Assembly: GCA_026120185.1 (NCBI GenBank) | Contig: JANUWF010001659.1 | Coordinates: 124,001 to 188,000 of the forward strand | Reading direction: 5' to 3' | Length of the DNA stretch: 64,000 bases | Source: Voacanga thouarsii | Taxonomy: Eukaryota > Streptophyta > Magnoliopsida > Gentianales > Apocynaceae | Shown: positions 1 to 11,206 of the stretch, piece after piece | How the letters are laid out: each line of letters starts with the position of its first letter | How positions within the stretch are numbered: the first letter of the stretch is position 1 | Notes under the pieces: model-generated | What the model saw: only the letters and a program-made list of their open reading frames with translations | What the model was told of the DNA's origin: nothing | The model's database searches: none | Translations under genes and position numbers: made by a program

Positions 1-1446
1 GAGGCAGAAGTTCAAGAGAGGAAGATCTGCGTGAGCAATCTGACCATAAAGCCCGATCTGGATCAGAAGATTGTATCAGGCCAGCAGGATAGTGCAGAAT
101 TTCAGATTTTTAAGGAGAAAGAGATCGCAAGAGGAGGAAGTGACTTCCGAACCAATGAGAAAGGGGTATTATACTTTCAGGACCGGATTTGTGTGCCTGA
201 CATCCGAGACCTAAAGAAGAGGATACTGGACGAAGCGCACCGAGACTTGAAGAAGAAATATTAGTGGGCTGGACTGAAGAGGGATGTAGTTCAGCATGTG
301 TCAACCTACCTGACATGCCAGAAGGTTAAGATGGAGCATAAGAAGTCTGCAGGTTTACTGCAACCGTTACTAATTCCCGAGTGGAAATGGGAAAAGGTGA
401 CCATAGACTTTGTGACTGGCCTTCCGATGACCAAGTCACACAAGGATGCAATCTGGGTGGTAGTGGACCGATTGACCAAGACAATGCATTTTGTACCAGA
501 GAACGTGAGGGACTCGATGGAAAAGTTGGCTCAGACATATACACGATAAATTGTAAGGTTGCATGGTGTATCGTCGAGTATTGTGTCGGATAGGGACCTT
601 AGATTCACTTCAAGGTTCTGGGGTAAGATTCAGGAGTCCTTGGGCACGACCCTGAAATTCAGCACTTCTGCTCATCTGCAGACGGACGGTCAATACGAGA
701 GAGTCATTCAGATTCTGGAAGACATGCTCCGAGCATGTATCTTGGACTTTGGAGATAAGTGGATTGAGTCCTTACCGCATGCAGAGTTAGCATATAACAA
801 CAGTTATCATGCGTTTATTGGGATGGCACCGTACGAAGCACTGTATGGGCGAAAATGCCAAGTACCGATATACTGGGGATGGACAGAAGAGGGGAATGTT
901 AAGAGGACTGGTGAAGTATGCATTCATGAGATGACGGACAAGATTAAGTTAATTCGAGAAAGGCTAAGGGCAGCGCAAAGCAGACAGAAGAGTTATGCAG
1001 ACTCTAGGAGAAGGGAACTGGAATTCCTAGTAGGTGATTGTGTATTCTTGACGTTGACTCATAGTAGAGGAATCCTGAAGCATCCGAGAGGAGGGAAGTT
1101 GAGTCCTAGGTATTTAGGACCGTTCTCGATATTAGAGAAAATTGGACCGGTGGCCTACCGATTGGATCTACCTGATGGTCTAGCAGGGATGCATGATGTA
1201 TTCCATGTTTCTCAGATGAAGAAGTATAACCCCGATCCGAGTCATGTACTCAATGAGGAACCGTTAGAGTTGCAACCGAATCTAAGTTATGTGGAGGGAC
1301 CAGTCAAGATCTTGGAACGGAGTACCAAGACTCTTCGAAACAAGCAGATACCCATGGTGAAGATACTTTGGGATCATCATGGAGCACATGATGTGGCGTG
1401 GGAAATGGAGGAATGGTTAAGACGAAAGTATTCGGATATGCTCTAA
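1..1446 (+). pseudogene. Ty3/gypsy chromovirus pol, C-terminal part (integrase + chromodomain), left copy
   Basis: The reading frame enters from outside the window and ends with TAA at 1444-1446. In order it encodes the integrase N-terminal zinc-finger region (LTCQK around 310-330), the catalytic core with first Asp in TIDFVTGLP (about 400-425), second Asp in VSDRD (about 583-597) and Glu in GQYER (about 688-702), the C-terminal core, and a chromodomain near 1350-1440 (VKILWDHHG and WEMEEW). This order, with a C-terminal chromodomain, is that of Tekay/Del-type chromoviruses; the integrase inserts cDNA and the chromodomain targets chromatin. It is broken: there are stops at about 262 and 547, and a short deletion in the zinc-finger segment relative to the second copy at 19330-19460. 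The polypurine tract and LTR follow directly, so this is the 3' end of an element. Confidence 0.93.
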
Positions 1447-1459
1447 GGGTATGACATCT

Positions 1460-1478
1460 GAATTTCGGGACGAAATTC
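1460..1478 (+). other. Perfect hairpin just before the polypurine tract
   Basis: GAATTTCG-GGA-CGAAATTC forms an 8-bp perfect stem with a 3-nt loop, between the pol stop codon and the polypurine tract. Related inverted repeats at this place are familiar in plant chromoviruses; a role in reverse transcription or RNA 3' structure is inference. Confidence 0.7.
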
Positions 1479-1480
1479 TC

Positions 1481-1495
1481 TTAAGGGGGAGGGGA
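1481..1495 (+). other. Polypurine tract (plus-strand primer) of the left gypsy copy
   Basis: The run TTAAGGGGGAGGGGA lies directly before the LTR start TGTAATACCC. This is the expected position and composition of the RNase H-resistant primer for plus-strand synthesis, and it shows that 1496 is the 5' edge of a 3' LTR. Confidence 0.85.
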
Positions 1496-4400
1496 TGTAA
1501 TACCCAGCCCAAAACTACCTTTGACTATGGGGAAAAGTCATGCATTGCATAATATTTTGCATTTTATTTGGTAGCTTAGAATTATTTTATTTGTATGGAT
1601 GCATGTGAATTTTTCCGTTGCTCTTGCATTTGAATTAATTAAGGTGAAATAGTGTGTTCTTAAAGATTTGGTTAAGGGAGGTTTGGTCGAAGATTTGGAA
1701 GGATGAGTATTGGGGTGGTAAGAACTTCTTGCAGGAAGAATTAGTATTGGAATTGATTTGGAATAGCGGGGAGGATGGTGATTTTTCCGTGGTGGCCTGA
1801 GTTCGAATCCTATCTCTTGTGAATCCTAGTTTTCCTTCTTGAAGATTCTTTTCCTTAGAGTTTCCATGTCTTGGCTGAAAAAGATATAGCAAACCTAGAG
1901 AAATTTTAGTGCCAATGTTCCAAGGAAATAAGTCTCTATATTTATTTCCTAAATTCAAGAACTTTGATGTGAATAAAGTTCACTCTTAATTTTCAGCTTT
2001 TATTCCTTAGGATTTTTGAAAAAAAAAACCCTAGATAATAATTAAAAATTCTTCTTGATTTTAGCTTAATAGATGTTGCCATGGATAGTTGGAATTAAAC
2101 AGTCATTCTTCTAGTAGGAAACCTTGTTGATTTTAAACCTAGAACTTTAGCTAAAAATCTGGAAAATTTTCCCAGCAGGTGCCGCCATTTCTTGAAGGAA
2201 TTTTAGCTCAACCCAAACTCTTCCAAAGCTAGGAAATCTTATCCTAAATCCTTTAGCAAATCAGATTTTATTTCAATTCTAATTTAACTAGGTTTTGCTA
2301 CCTTTTCCTAGCTGAAATTCGGCAGCCTTGTGCAAGCACAAGCAGTCCTAAAACTCTAGCACTCCTAGGAGCAATACAACACTCCAAACCCTAACTCCAA
2401 ACATCTAGAACACTCCTCATAAATTCAAATTACCTTAGCTGCACAAAACCAGATTTTTATCTCCAAAAAAACTACAGATTTCAGCCAGCTTGCACTCCTA
2501 CACAATCCGAAATTCTGCACACCAAAACACACCAGAATCTTCAGTTGATCAAGCTAATTTTCTACGCCTAAAACCCTCATCTTTTCTCTGAAAATTGCGG
2601 CAGAACCACAGCTACAACAGACCAGAATTTCTCCTCTTATTGTTCAGCAATTTCGTACAGCAAAACCACTGCACGCGCACAGAAATTTCAGCTCTTCAAA
2701 CCTTCTCAAACTCTTCTTTGTTCGGCCCAAAATTCTGAACACATTCAGCCCTTCCCTTGAGCAATATTTCGGCCAGTACAAAGAAGCAAATTACAGAATA
2801 TTTTCTCCCTTAAACCCTCCCAAAGTCGGCAGCAATAAGGCACACCATAAGCTGCAATTTTTTCCCTTGCTGTCCAAGAAACCTAAAGCCATTAGGAGTC
2901 TTCCTAAACACCACCATCTAACCCTAAACCAATCTTCTCTAACCCTAAAGCATAGTAGCCGATTACCCTCTCTATTCTACACGAAAAATTCCAGCAAGAA
3001 CTCCACAGCAATTTTCGAAAATCTTAAGAGCAATACCTAGCAAAAATCGAACACACCTTAAGGTAAGCAAAAATCCTCTCAACCTCTTGATGCCGTTTTC
3101 TCTAATGATTCTTTTCTCCTTCTTCTTCCCTTAAATCACGCCACATAGAGGCTGATTTCATCTTCTTCTTTAATTTTTGATCAAGAGGAGCAAAGGAGGT
3201 AGCTTTTCTTTTCTTTTCAAGCAAACTCGGGACGATCACCATAGGAGCATCGAGACCTCATTACCCGGTTGTTGCAAGGTAAGGGAATACCCACCCTTGA
3301 TGCCGAAAGTAAGGTTTAATGATGTCTATTAGGTGGATGAGCATATGGTCATGGTATATGATCTGTGGGGATTGGATAGTTTACTTGGATTTAAATAGGG
3401 GATTGCGAATTGTTGTGAAAATAAATGAGATTAGAGCATGTTCGAATTAATTGAGACCCTGATCATGATATTATATGGTGTAGATCAGGAGGGTAATTGA
3501 GGAAAGCAAGCTGTGATTTTATCTCATTTATCTGAGGCATATCAAGTAAGTTCTTGCATAAACTCTTTTGTTAAATGTTGTGATGGTAAGTCCTTGTATA
3601 AACTCTTTTGTTAAATGTTGTGATGGCAAGTCTATGTTGTGAGGCTTTGTAAAGCTATTGTTGAACTATGATCATTTGGGTTGTAAACGTGGAAGATTAT
3701 TCTTTAAACAGTTTTGTCAAACTAATGATTTTATCAAGAAAACTATTCTTTCCTAAATTTTTAGATAACTCTTTTAGAGAAAAACCGCGTTGTACAAAGC
3801 CAAGGTGTGGAGATATTTTGAATCATGAATTGACGGAAATGTTCGTTGAGTACTCAATAAGGATAGGCTAACAATACTAGTCTTGGAGGGCTAGCATAAG
3901 CCTTCTGGCAGGAAGCCATATCCAGAAGATGAACTCTGCTTGAAAAGGCGACAGTGTTGGTTGGTCAGGCCAGTCCGAGCTAGCATTTGGACCTGGTATG
4001 GTAATATTTATATTCCCGGTATGGACACCCGGATGGTTTTGTTGGGTGTAGAGATGGAGAAGAATCTCACCCGGTGAGTTGTACACTCACCTTGATCAGA
4101 ACGCCCAACGTGTGGTAATCTGGTCTGGACAAGGTGCACAAAGTGTGGTGCCTTGGCCATTTTGTTCTCATGGAGCCCAACATATGGTGACATGACTATT
4201 TATTCGAGTGGAGGATTTATTTTGTACAAAGTGTGATAATGAGAAAAACCCACTCTTTGCAGAAAGAGATTGTTTATGACTTGCCAAATTATTTCTACAA
4301 ATGTTTTACATTTTGCATACACGTACTATTCAAAACACTATGTGCACACACAGGACTTACTCAGATTTATTCTCACACGGTTTTACATCATGTTTTCAGG

Positions 4401-6549
4401 AGATTAGAACATGAGAATGGATGATCATGATTAAGCCATATGGAATTCCTTGAGAATTGATGTATGTTCATCATGTCTTAAGAAATTATGAATGTTTAAG
4501 CATGCTAGATGTTATGACACCTTTGGTGAATAGGATTTTTATATTCTTATCTCATTTGAAGCCATGATTATGATTATGCTTAGTAGAAATTTGGCCATAT
4601 GATAGTATGTATGGATTTAAACCTATATTCATGAATGGATTAGTTTTTGTTGTTTGATGCTGTAGAACATGTTCATGATTCTTATTAGCAATAGGAAAAT
4701 TATGATTATGATCTTGTTGATCCTAGGTAATTTTAATTAACAAAATTTATTACCTTGATTAAAATTATTACTATATTTTTCCTCTAAAGGCTATATTTTT
4801 CTCTAAGGATTTTGAAATTCCTAGGAAGCTTTAGAAATGGAATATTAAATGAAATAGTGATATTTTATTAGCCAAATAAATTATATCTTTTATTAAAAAT
4901 AATATATATATATTTATATGTATAATAATAAATAAAACCTTTTATATAAATAATAATAAGTAAAATATTAATGACTTTGTAGACCATATATTCATAAATA
5001 TTATTTATAATAAAATTTATTTGTTATATATTAATCAAAATTTAATAAATTTTATTTATTATTAATTATTTGCTATCTATTAATTATTAATTAAGAGATT
5101 AGTAATAATTTATTATTTATTTTAATAATACTATTTAAAAATTATCATTTATTACTATCATCTAGGACTTAGGATTCTTCAATAATTAAACCCTAGTTTA
5201 TTTATTAATAATAACACTCAAGATTTATTATTTGAACCTATAACTTATTAGTAATTACTTTACAACCCCTAATTATTTTAACTTATCAAGTTGGACTTAT
5301 TTTATAAAATTCTTTATCAGCTAGCCTTAAAGCTTAGGACATTAAGGTCATGATTGTAATTAGCTGAACTAGGAATTATTTGTGTAAGGCAAGTATAGCT
5401 TGAGTATAACCTTATTCTTGTGTTTTCCCCTATGCGGGGTTAGGTCAGCCTTGGAAGATTTTTGAAATTCGAGCAAGTAAAGGATCAGGTAAGCTCCCTG
5501 CATGAACTTATTTGAAGACCACAAATTACTGTGGCAAGCCAAACGCGATGTGTATGGACACTCATCTTGTAAAAGCAATTAAGGACTGTTTTCCTTTTTA
5601 TTTCAGTCAAGCAAATCATTTGAAAAATCAAACAAGCAAATTTACACAAAATGCTAAACTCTTTCTAAAATCCAACTTTGACAGTAATTTTAGAAACCTT
5701 TAATTGCTATTTCCAAGTAAATAATGTATGATTAATTTTCTCCCAAGTGGGACAATCAACGTTGAGTACTCAATAAGGGTAAGCTACTAGGACTAGTCTT
5801 TGAAGGGTTAGGGTAAGTCTCTTAGTAGGTGGCCACCTCTAAGGGGTGAGTCCTTCCTGGATAGGATACTAGTCTGATAGGTCATGCCGGTCCGAACTAG
5901 CAAGTTTCAGTAATGTAGATTGTGTGTTTCCAAAGTGGACAACCGGTAAGTTTGGGTGTAGAGATAGAGGAGTATCTCACCTGGTAGGCTGTACACCTAT
6001 CTTTTGTCAATTTGCACAAAGTGTGGCATTTTGATTGTTATATGGTCATGGGGCCCAATGTGTGGTAACCCATGGCTACCCCTTTGGGTGGTTGTATTTA
6101 TTGTGCACTTGTATGGTTTGAAAAGTAAAACACCACTCTTTATTTTTAACATTTATTTAATGCTTGCCAGCACTTTCTCTTATGAAATTTTTACAACTTG
6201 CATACACGAACTGTTTTATCTGAAACACTCAAAGCACAAACGGGCTTACTAAGATTTTTATCTTATCACCTTTTATTCCATGTTTTTAGGTCGATCCTAC
6301 TGTGGAGGTGAATAGCTAGATTTTTTGCCTATGCTTTGAAGGCTTTATGTTATTTTTCTTATGTGTTGTTTTGAGAGACGGTAACAAACAATTTATTTTG
6401 GATTTGTTCTTGTATTTTTGGGTTGTAATAAGTTCAATTTTAAAGTATTGCTTTTATTTTCCATTATGTGACCTAGTTATAAAGACTCTTTGTCTTATGG
6501 ACGGGGCGACATCCCCGGCCTTGTCGAGCCTAGGTAGTGGGGTGTTACA
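1496..6549 (+). repeat. Very long gypsy LTR (about 5.05 kb) shared by two elements
   Basis: It starts TGTAATACCC and ends GGGTGTTACA, an imperfect terminal inverted repeat with the usual TG...CA. A polypurine tract abuts its left edge and a tRNA-iMet-like primer-binding site its right edge, so it is both a 3' LTR for the pol on its left and a 5' LTR for the gag on its right. The solo LTRs at 26515 and 37004 are related but about 0.8 kb shorter. Part of the extra length is a second diverged copy of one block (about 3839-4440 and 5757-6300, both beginning GTTGAGTACTCAATAAG). No coding ORF inside is convincing; 4700-5300 is very AT-rich. Confidence 0.85.
3548..3627 (+). repeat. Two tandem 40-bp units within the LTR
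   Basis: Units at 3548-3587 and 3588-3627 differ at only about four positions; each contains TAAACTCTTTTGTTAAATG. The likely origin is local slippage. The related solo LTRs were not seen to carry the second unit. Confidence 0.8.
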
Positions 6550-6551
6550 AG

Positions 6552-6563
6552 TGACATCAGAGA
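6552..6563 (+). other. Primer-binding site, tRNA-iMet type (degenerate)
   Basis: TGACATCAGAGA matches the plant retrotransposon consensus TGGTATCAGAGC at 9 of 12 positions and lies two bases after the LTR end. It marks the start of the internal region of the right gypsy copy. Confidence 0.75.
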
Positions 6564-6720
6564 CTAGGTTTAGGCAAATATTGATAGTATATGTTTTGTT
6601 TTATTAAGTTCAAATCCTTTGACTAACCTATCTTGTGTATGCTGTAGGATGGTTAAAATGCTTAGAACTGCAAGGTAAGGGTAGCAATTTCATCCTCCCA
6701 TCCCTATCTACTCGGAAGAC

Positions 6721-7107
6721 CTACCAGTGCCTCAGCCTGCACCGCAGCCAATTATTCCCTTAGATAATAGCAGTGACAATGAGGTTCAGATCATTGAGCC
6801 ACCCCCAATACCTGTGATAGACTTGGTTACTGACAGTGAAGACTAGGAGATTGAAATGGAATATGTTCCCCTTCCTCCTAGTCCCATAGTTGACTTGACA
6901 GCTGATAGTGATGACCTGGGGGAGATAGATTATGAATCTCCACCTAAACCTTCCTTCATACCTTTACCCAACCAGGTTGAGACCGGGGAGAGTTCTAGGC
7001 AACCCGGGAAGGAGCCAATAGATGGGTTTGCAAATGGGGCTGGGATAAACTTCACTAGGAATTCTGGGGGATGGTTATATGAGGCCAACTTTGAAGACTC
7101 TGATTAG
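6721..7107 (+). pseudogene. Short leader ORF upstream of gag, acidic and proline-rich, with two SIM-like motifs
   Basis: One frame runs from about 6712 to 7107 with a single in-frame TAG at 6844-6846; the longest open part starts with ATG at 6856. No family is recognised. The text is rich in Pro, Asp, Glu and Ser and contains two related motifs: VIDLVTDSED (6817-6846) and IVDLTADSDD (about 6886-6915). Each is a short hydrophobic core followed by acidic/serine residues, which resembles a SUMO-interacting motif. It lies between the primer-binding site and gag, where some plant chromoviruses have extra leader sequence. Expression, and whether it was fused to gag by splicing, are unknown. Confidence 0.5.
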
Positions 7108-7381
7108 GACTAGAGAGGCTAAGTGCTGCTATGATTTGGATGTTTTATTTACTACTTTTCATAAACTCCTATGTTAAGGATTTCATTCATGTTTACTGCT
7201 TTAATTTCAAATTTATGCAAATAAGAGTACCTGGAGTACTCTAAGGTTTGAGAAAAATTTATATGCAATTCTTTTTACAAAACTTGCATCTGATTTTCTT
7301 TTACTTAAACTTGAATGTGAATGCATACTCAAAATGTTTTAAACTTGAATGCATAAACTCATTATCTGGGCATGGTTTAGA

Positions 7382-8062
7382 ATGGAACCTAAGCGTCGTG
7401 CAACCATATCAAGCAGAAGAGTTCCGGAGGCAGAGCTTGTGACACCGGAGTTTGAGATGACTCAGATGCCGTCACCCAACCGGGGGGATAAGAACGAGCC
7501 GGATTTGGAATTGGGGTCAGAAGAACCTATTGGAGTGACAATAGAGCAAGCATTTTGCAAGATAACCGAGATTCTTCAAACCCTAACTGAGCGGAGGAAC
7601 CCAAAGGGGAAGGACGAAGCTTTGGAGCGGTTTCTAAAATTTCAACCGCCTATTTTCTTGGGAGAAGACGAGCAGGATCAGAAAGCTGAACAGTGGATAG
7701 AGCAAATAGAAGACATCTTCACTGCGCTTCAATACACTGAGAAATGAATGGTGAAGTTTGTTGCATTCTGATTAAGAGGCCCAGCTCGAGTATGGTGGTA
7801 ACGGGTTCAGGACGACTGGGAGATGATTGACCAAGACTGGACATGGGCCAATTTTGTGGAAGCATTCAAAGCTGAGTATATCCCTCAATGGATAGTTGAG
7901 AAGTGGGAAGATGAGTTCCAGAATTTAAAGCAAGGAGGTATAACGGTAGCTCAATACGCAGCACGATTCACGCAATTGTCAAAGTATTGCAAGAGGCTGG
8001 TGGACACTGAGTAGAACAAGATAAGACAGTTTGTCAAAGGGCTAAGGCAAGAGTTGAGAAGG
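7382..8062 (+). pseudogene. Ty3/gypsy gag, N-terminal part (right copy)
   Basis: Starting at ATG 7382, the frame encodes a retrotransposon Gag capsid domain: the FLKFQPPIFLGEDE segment (about 7637-7678), then EQWIEQIEDIF, and after damage WANFVEAFKAEY and the FTQLSKYCKRLV segment up to about 8012. Gag forms the particle that packages element RNA. The gene is dead: TGA at about 7745, further stops to 7785, and TAG at about 8012. An Athila element inserted at 8063 cuts the frame after QELRR; the continuation (ALASSPPTTY) is at about 16730, flanked by the GAAGG target duplication. Confidence 0.88.
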
Positions 8063-9538
8063 TGATGTGAATGGATTTGGGTATAAAAATCATACAAAAA
8101 TAAGCATATTCCCAATCAATTTTAAATTAAAAAGGTTAACCCCAAATTACACATATGAGCAAGCGTACTCATCATTAACATGGTATAGGATTCAAACGAG
8201 TGTCAATCCTTAAGGAACAAGTATACATTACTCCATTTTCTTTCATTGTTTAACCGACTCGATAAAGTGAAAAATAAAATAAAATAAAATAAAATAAAAA
8301 TATATACATGTTAAGGATGAAGAATTATGTAAATTAAGCATTTTTTAGACAAACATGATTCTCGAGTACTTAATCATTATCATAACTAGTCATTCTCTTA
8401 GCATCATGAAGAATAATATAGATTCACTTCTTTGTCCAATCCATGAAATCCCTATCTTCTAGACATATTAGCATCACATATCCTGTCTCAACTAATTCAC
8501 CTAAAAGATGCATTAAACACAATCCTTGATTAAATTTCCATTCCTGGCAAATTTACACATGAAATTAACCAATGAATCCATGTCCTGGCAGACATCAATT
8601 AACCTCTAATTACTTTGTCCCTACTCTTAACCCCTTTGTCCAAACAAGTTAAGAACTAACAAATATGAAACTAATGAATTGAGACAACCATCAACCCCTT
8701 TGTCCAAGTAAGTTAATGGAAAGAAATAACCAATTAATCTCGAAATAAGCACAAGTAATTAAATACCAAGAATAACAATCAACTAATCAAAAAATCAAAT
8801 AACTCTCAAAATCATGAATATCTAAAATAATATCAAATTACAATAAACCAATTAATACATCATTATCAAGAAAAAGAAAACAAAGTAAAAGAAAGCACTC
8901 ATAAACAAGCATCCTTCTTTTTCCTTTGAAGACCTTCTTGTATAACCCTCATTGAATTAAAGAATTCCTCATTTGATTGAGTGATTTTCTATGATGATCT
9001 ATGAATTCTCTTCTTTTTCCCTTGTGTTTTTCATCTATTTATACTCTTAGGAAGTGCCTAAACTCGTTAGTGTAAGGTTCTTGGCACAGATTTCCAAAAA
9101 CTGCGTACAAAAATCAAAATCCCGCCTTTTCCTTAGGGCACAACCGATACCACCTTGGCTGCTAGAGCCGGCACTGGTTGTGTTTTGTATCTTCCGTTGT
9201 TCGTCAATTTTTTCTTGATTTCTATGCACTGTTGTCCAGAATGCAGCCGGCGCTGGTTCGGTTCTATTTTGATCTTGGTTCAACAATTTTTCGTCGCTTC
9301 AAAGTTCGTCTCATCAGCATATGGCCGACACCGGTTCCTTTGCCCTGGCCGGCACCGCCTCTATTCTGTTTTGCGACGTTTTTGCTTCGTTTTACCCCTA
9401 AAATCTGAAATAATGCACAAAATACCTTTTCAAGGGTAAAATCTCAAATAAGAAGGAATATGACAAGTTATTGAACAAAATATATCACAAAAGAGCCTCA
9501 AATAATTAGAAAAAATGTGACTGATTTAGGCCCTATCA
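8063..9538 (-). repeat. 3' LTR of the Athila-type element (left on the map)
   Basis: 1476 bp. On the plus strand it begins TGATGTGAATGGATTTGG and ends GGCCCTATCA; on the element strand it begins TGATAGGG and ends CATCA. It matches 15187-16724 along its length with scattered substitutions and small indels. It contains an AAAAT microsatellite near 8268-8300 and several copies of a CCGGC(A/G)C(C/T)GGTT motif between 9140 and 9360. Confidence 0.92.
9036..9043 (-). promoter_or_regulatory. Probable TATA box in Athila LTR (left copy)
   Basis: TATAAATA on the minus strand; the same octamer is at the equivalent place in the other LTR (16168-16175). Conserved position and perfect plant TATA match support a core promoter. 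Confidence 0.6.
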
Positions 9539-9540
9539 TA

Positions 9541-9554
9541 TTCCCCACACTTAG
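9541..9554 (-). other. Athila polypurine tract
   Basis: On the minus strand the text reads GAGGACAAGCAAAG, then CTAAGTGTGGGGAA, next to the LTR start TGATAGGG. This GAGGACAA...AAGTGTGGGG signature precedes the 3' LTR in Athila/Tat elements. Confidence 0.75.
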
Positions 9555-11206
9555 CTCTTTGCTTGTCCTCAAGCAAAGTATCACAGACAAGTAGGCAAAC
9601 ACAAGGTGTAACAAATCACTCAATCAACTTCAAAATAATATCTTCAACGCTTCCTTCATTCAAGAGCATAAAACACATGCTACTACATCTTTCATAACAA
9701 ATGCAAGACTTGTGTAAGTGAATAATGACTTAGTAGAACGATCCCAATACTTAACAATATTCTCAAACTATTTGGAAGAATTTAGTTTGAAAAAAATATG
9801 CATTCCATAAGCTTACTTTTCATACACTCTCTCCACTAATCTGAGACATATCAAGATTCTACTTAGGTCAAGTAGGACTTTCAAGCTTGTAATGTAAGGC
9901 CAAAGGCTTGTAATGTAGCTTTTCTTTTTCTCATCTTTTCACTTCCTTCATCAACTCTTCTCTATTTTTCACAAGATCACTCCTATTTTCAGCAATGGTG
10001 TCTAGGATTTGATATGAACTCAACTTTTACAGCTCAATCACCATTCTCTTGTGATCTTTCTTATCTTTCTCTCTCAATTTTCTTTTGTCTTTTCTTTCAC
10101 TCATCTTTTGTTTTTCAACTGCTGCTTTTCTTTTCTTTCTCAGTTTCTCTCTTTCTTCTCTTTCTTTTAGCAGCTTTCTATTTTTCTTTCTTGTTTTCAA
10201 TCTTTCTTTTCTCTTTCTTCTCTTTCTTTTCTCTTTCCAACTCAACACAACTATTGATACATAATTGAAAGCAACGAGTCATGATCTTTCTCCAAGTATT
10301 CTTCCTCACCATTCTCCTACATATACTTTCATCCATCAAGAGCATTAAGATTTGAAAATTTATTCAAACTCTCAGAAACAAGCAATGTACAAAGTATGAT
10401 AATAGGTTTTAAAGAAAGAAATCAACAATTTAGGCTCAAAATAGGCACTAGGGATAATATAAAAATAGGTAGGCTTGAAAAGCTCAAACTATCCAAAAAA
10501 GGCCTATTGCCGTCATCCCTAAGCTAAACCATTAATGTCTTTCTTATTTCGCCTCGAGAGATATTCAAGTAAGTCTAGAATGCTCCGTGAATTTTAGTAG
10601 AAAAATAAGTTTAAGAACAATGTAAAGCATTTGATCAAGAACTACTTAGTTCAAGTGCGTGCAAAAAGTCATGCATAAGCCATAAATGATATAGAACATA
10701 TGCTCTATAACCCATCATAAAGACATGCACTAAAAATACCACTTGAAATCTCAAAGAAAATAAAAAAAAATTTGAAAAGTTTTGATCACAAGAAGGCTGG
10801 CTAAAGTATATGCATAGAAGTTTTAATAGAAGTATTTTCAATCAAATCACTCCCCCACACTTAAACTGGACGTTGTCCTCAATGGCCAAATAAATATAAT
10901 AAGAAATAAACATTGCCAAGGGACCAAAAATATAAAGGAGAAGAGATAAGAAAGACAATACTTCCATATATTGTGCAATGTGTTGTACAAGAACTGAATT
11001 CTTGAAGAACGAGGCATTGGCAAAGTACCTAAAAAAAGGAAAATACAAAAAAGCACACCAAAGCATAAAAACTAGAAAAGAAAATTAAATCAAAAATAAA
11101 AGAAATGAAATAGTACAAACAAAGAAAAAAATAAAAAATTAAGTAGAAAAGACATTAAAAGATAAAGGAGAAATAAGAAGGATCGAGAAAGTGTCGACAA
11201 TCATCA
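9555..11206 (-). other. Noncoding 3' tail of the Athila-type element
   Basis: No supported gene. It contains a second polypurine-like signature at about 10845-10885 (minus strand GAGGACAACGTCCAGTTTAA, then GTGTGGGGGAGTG), a pyrimidine-rich stretch on the plus strand at about 10040-10245 made mostly of CTTT/TTCT repeats, and AT-rich sequence. Open frames through the pyrimidine tract are compositional artefacts. Confidence 0.7.

Noticed and set aside
6004..6607. Hydrophobic ORFs near the 3' end of the first LTR
   Set aside because: Not conserved in the related LTRs at 30073-30701 and 40700-41293, which have stops in the same region.
10014..10268. ORFs on both strands over the CT-rich stretch
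   Set aside because: Low-complexity TTTCTT/AAAGAA translation only.
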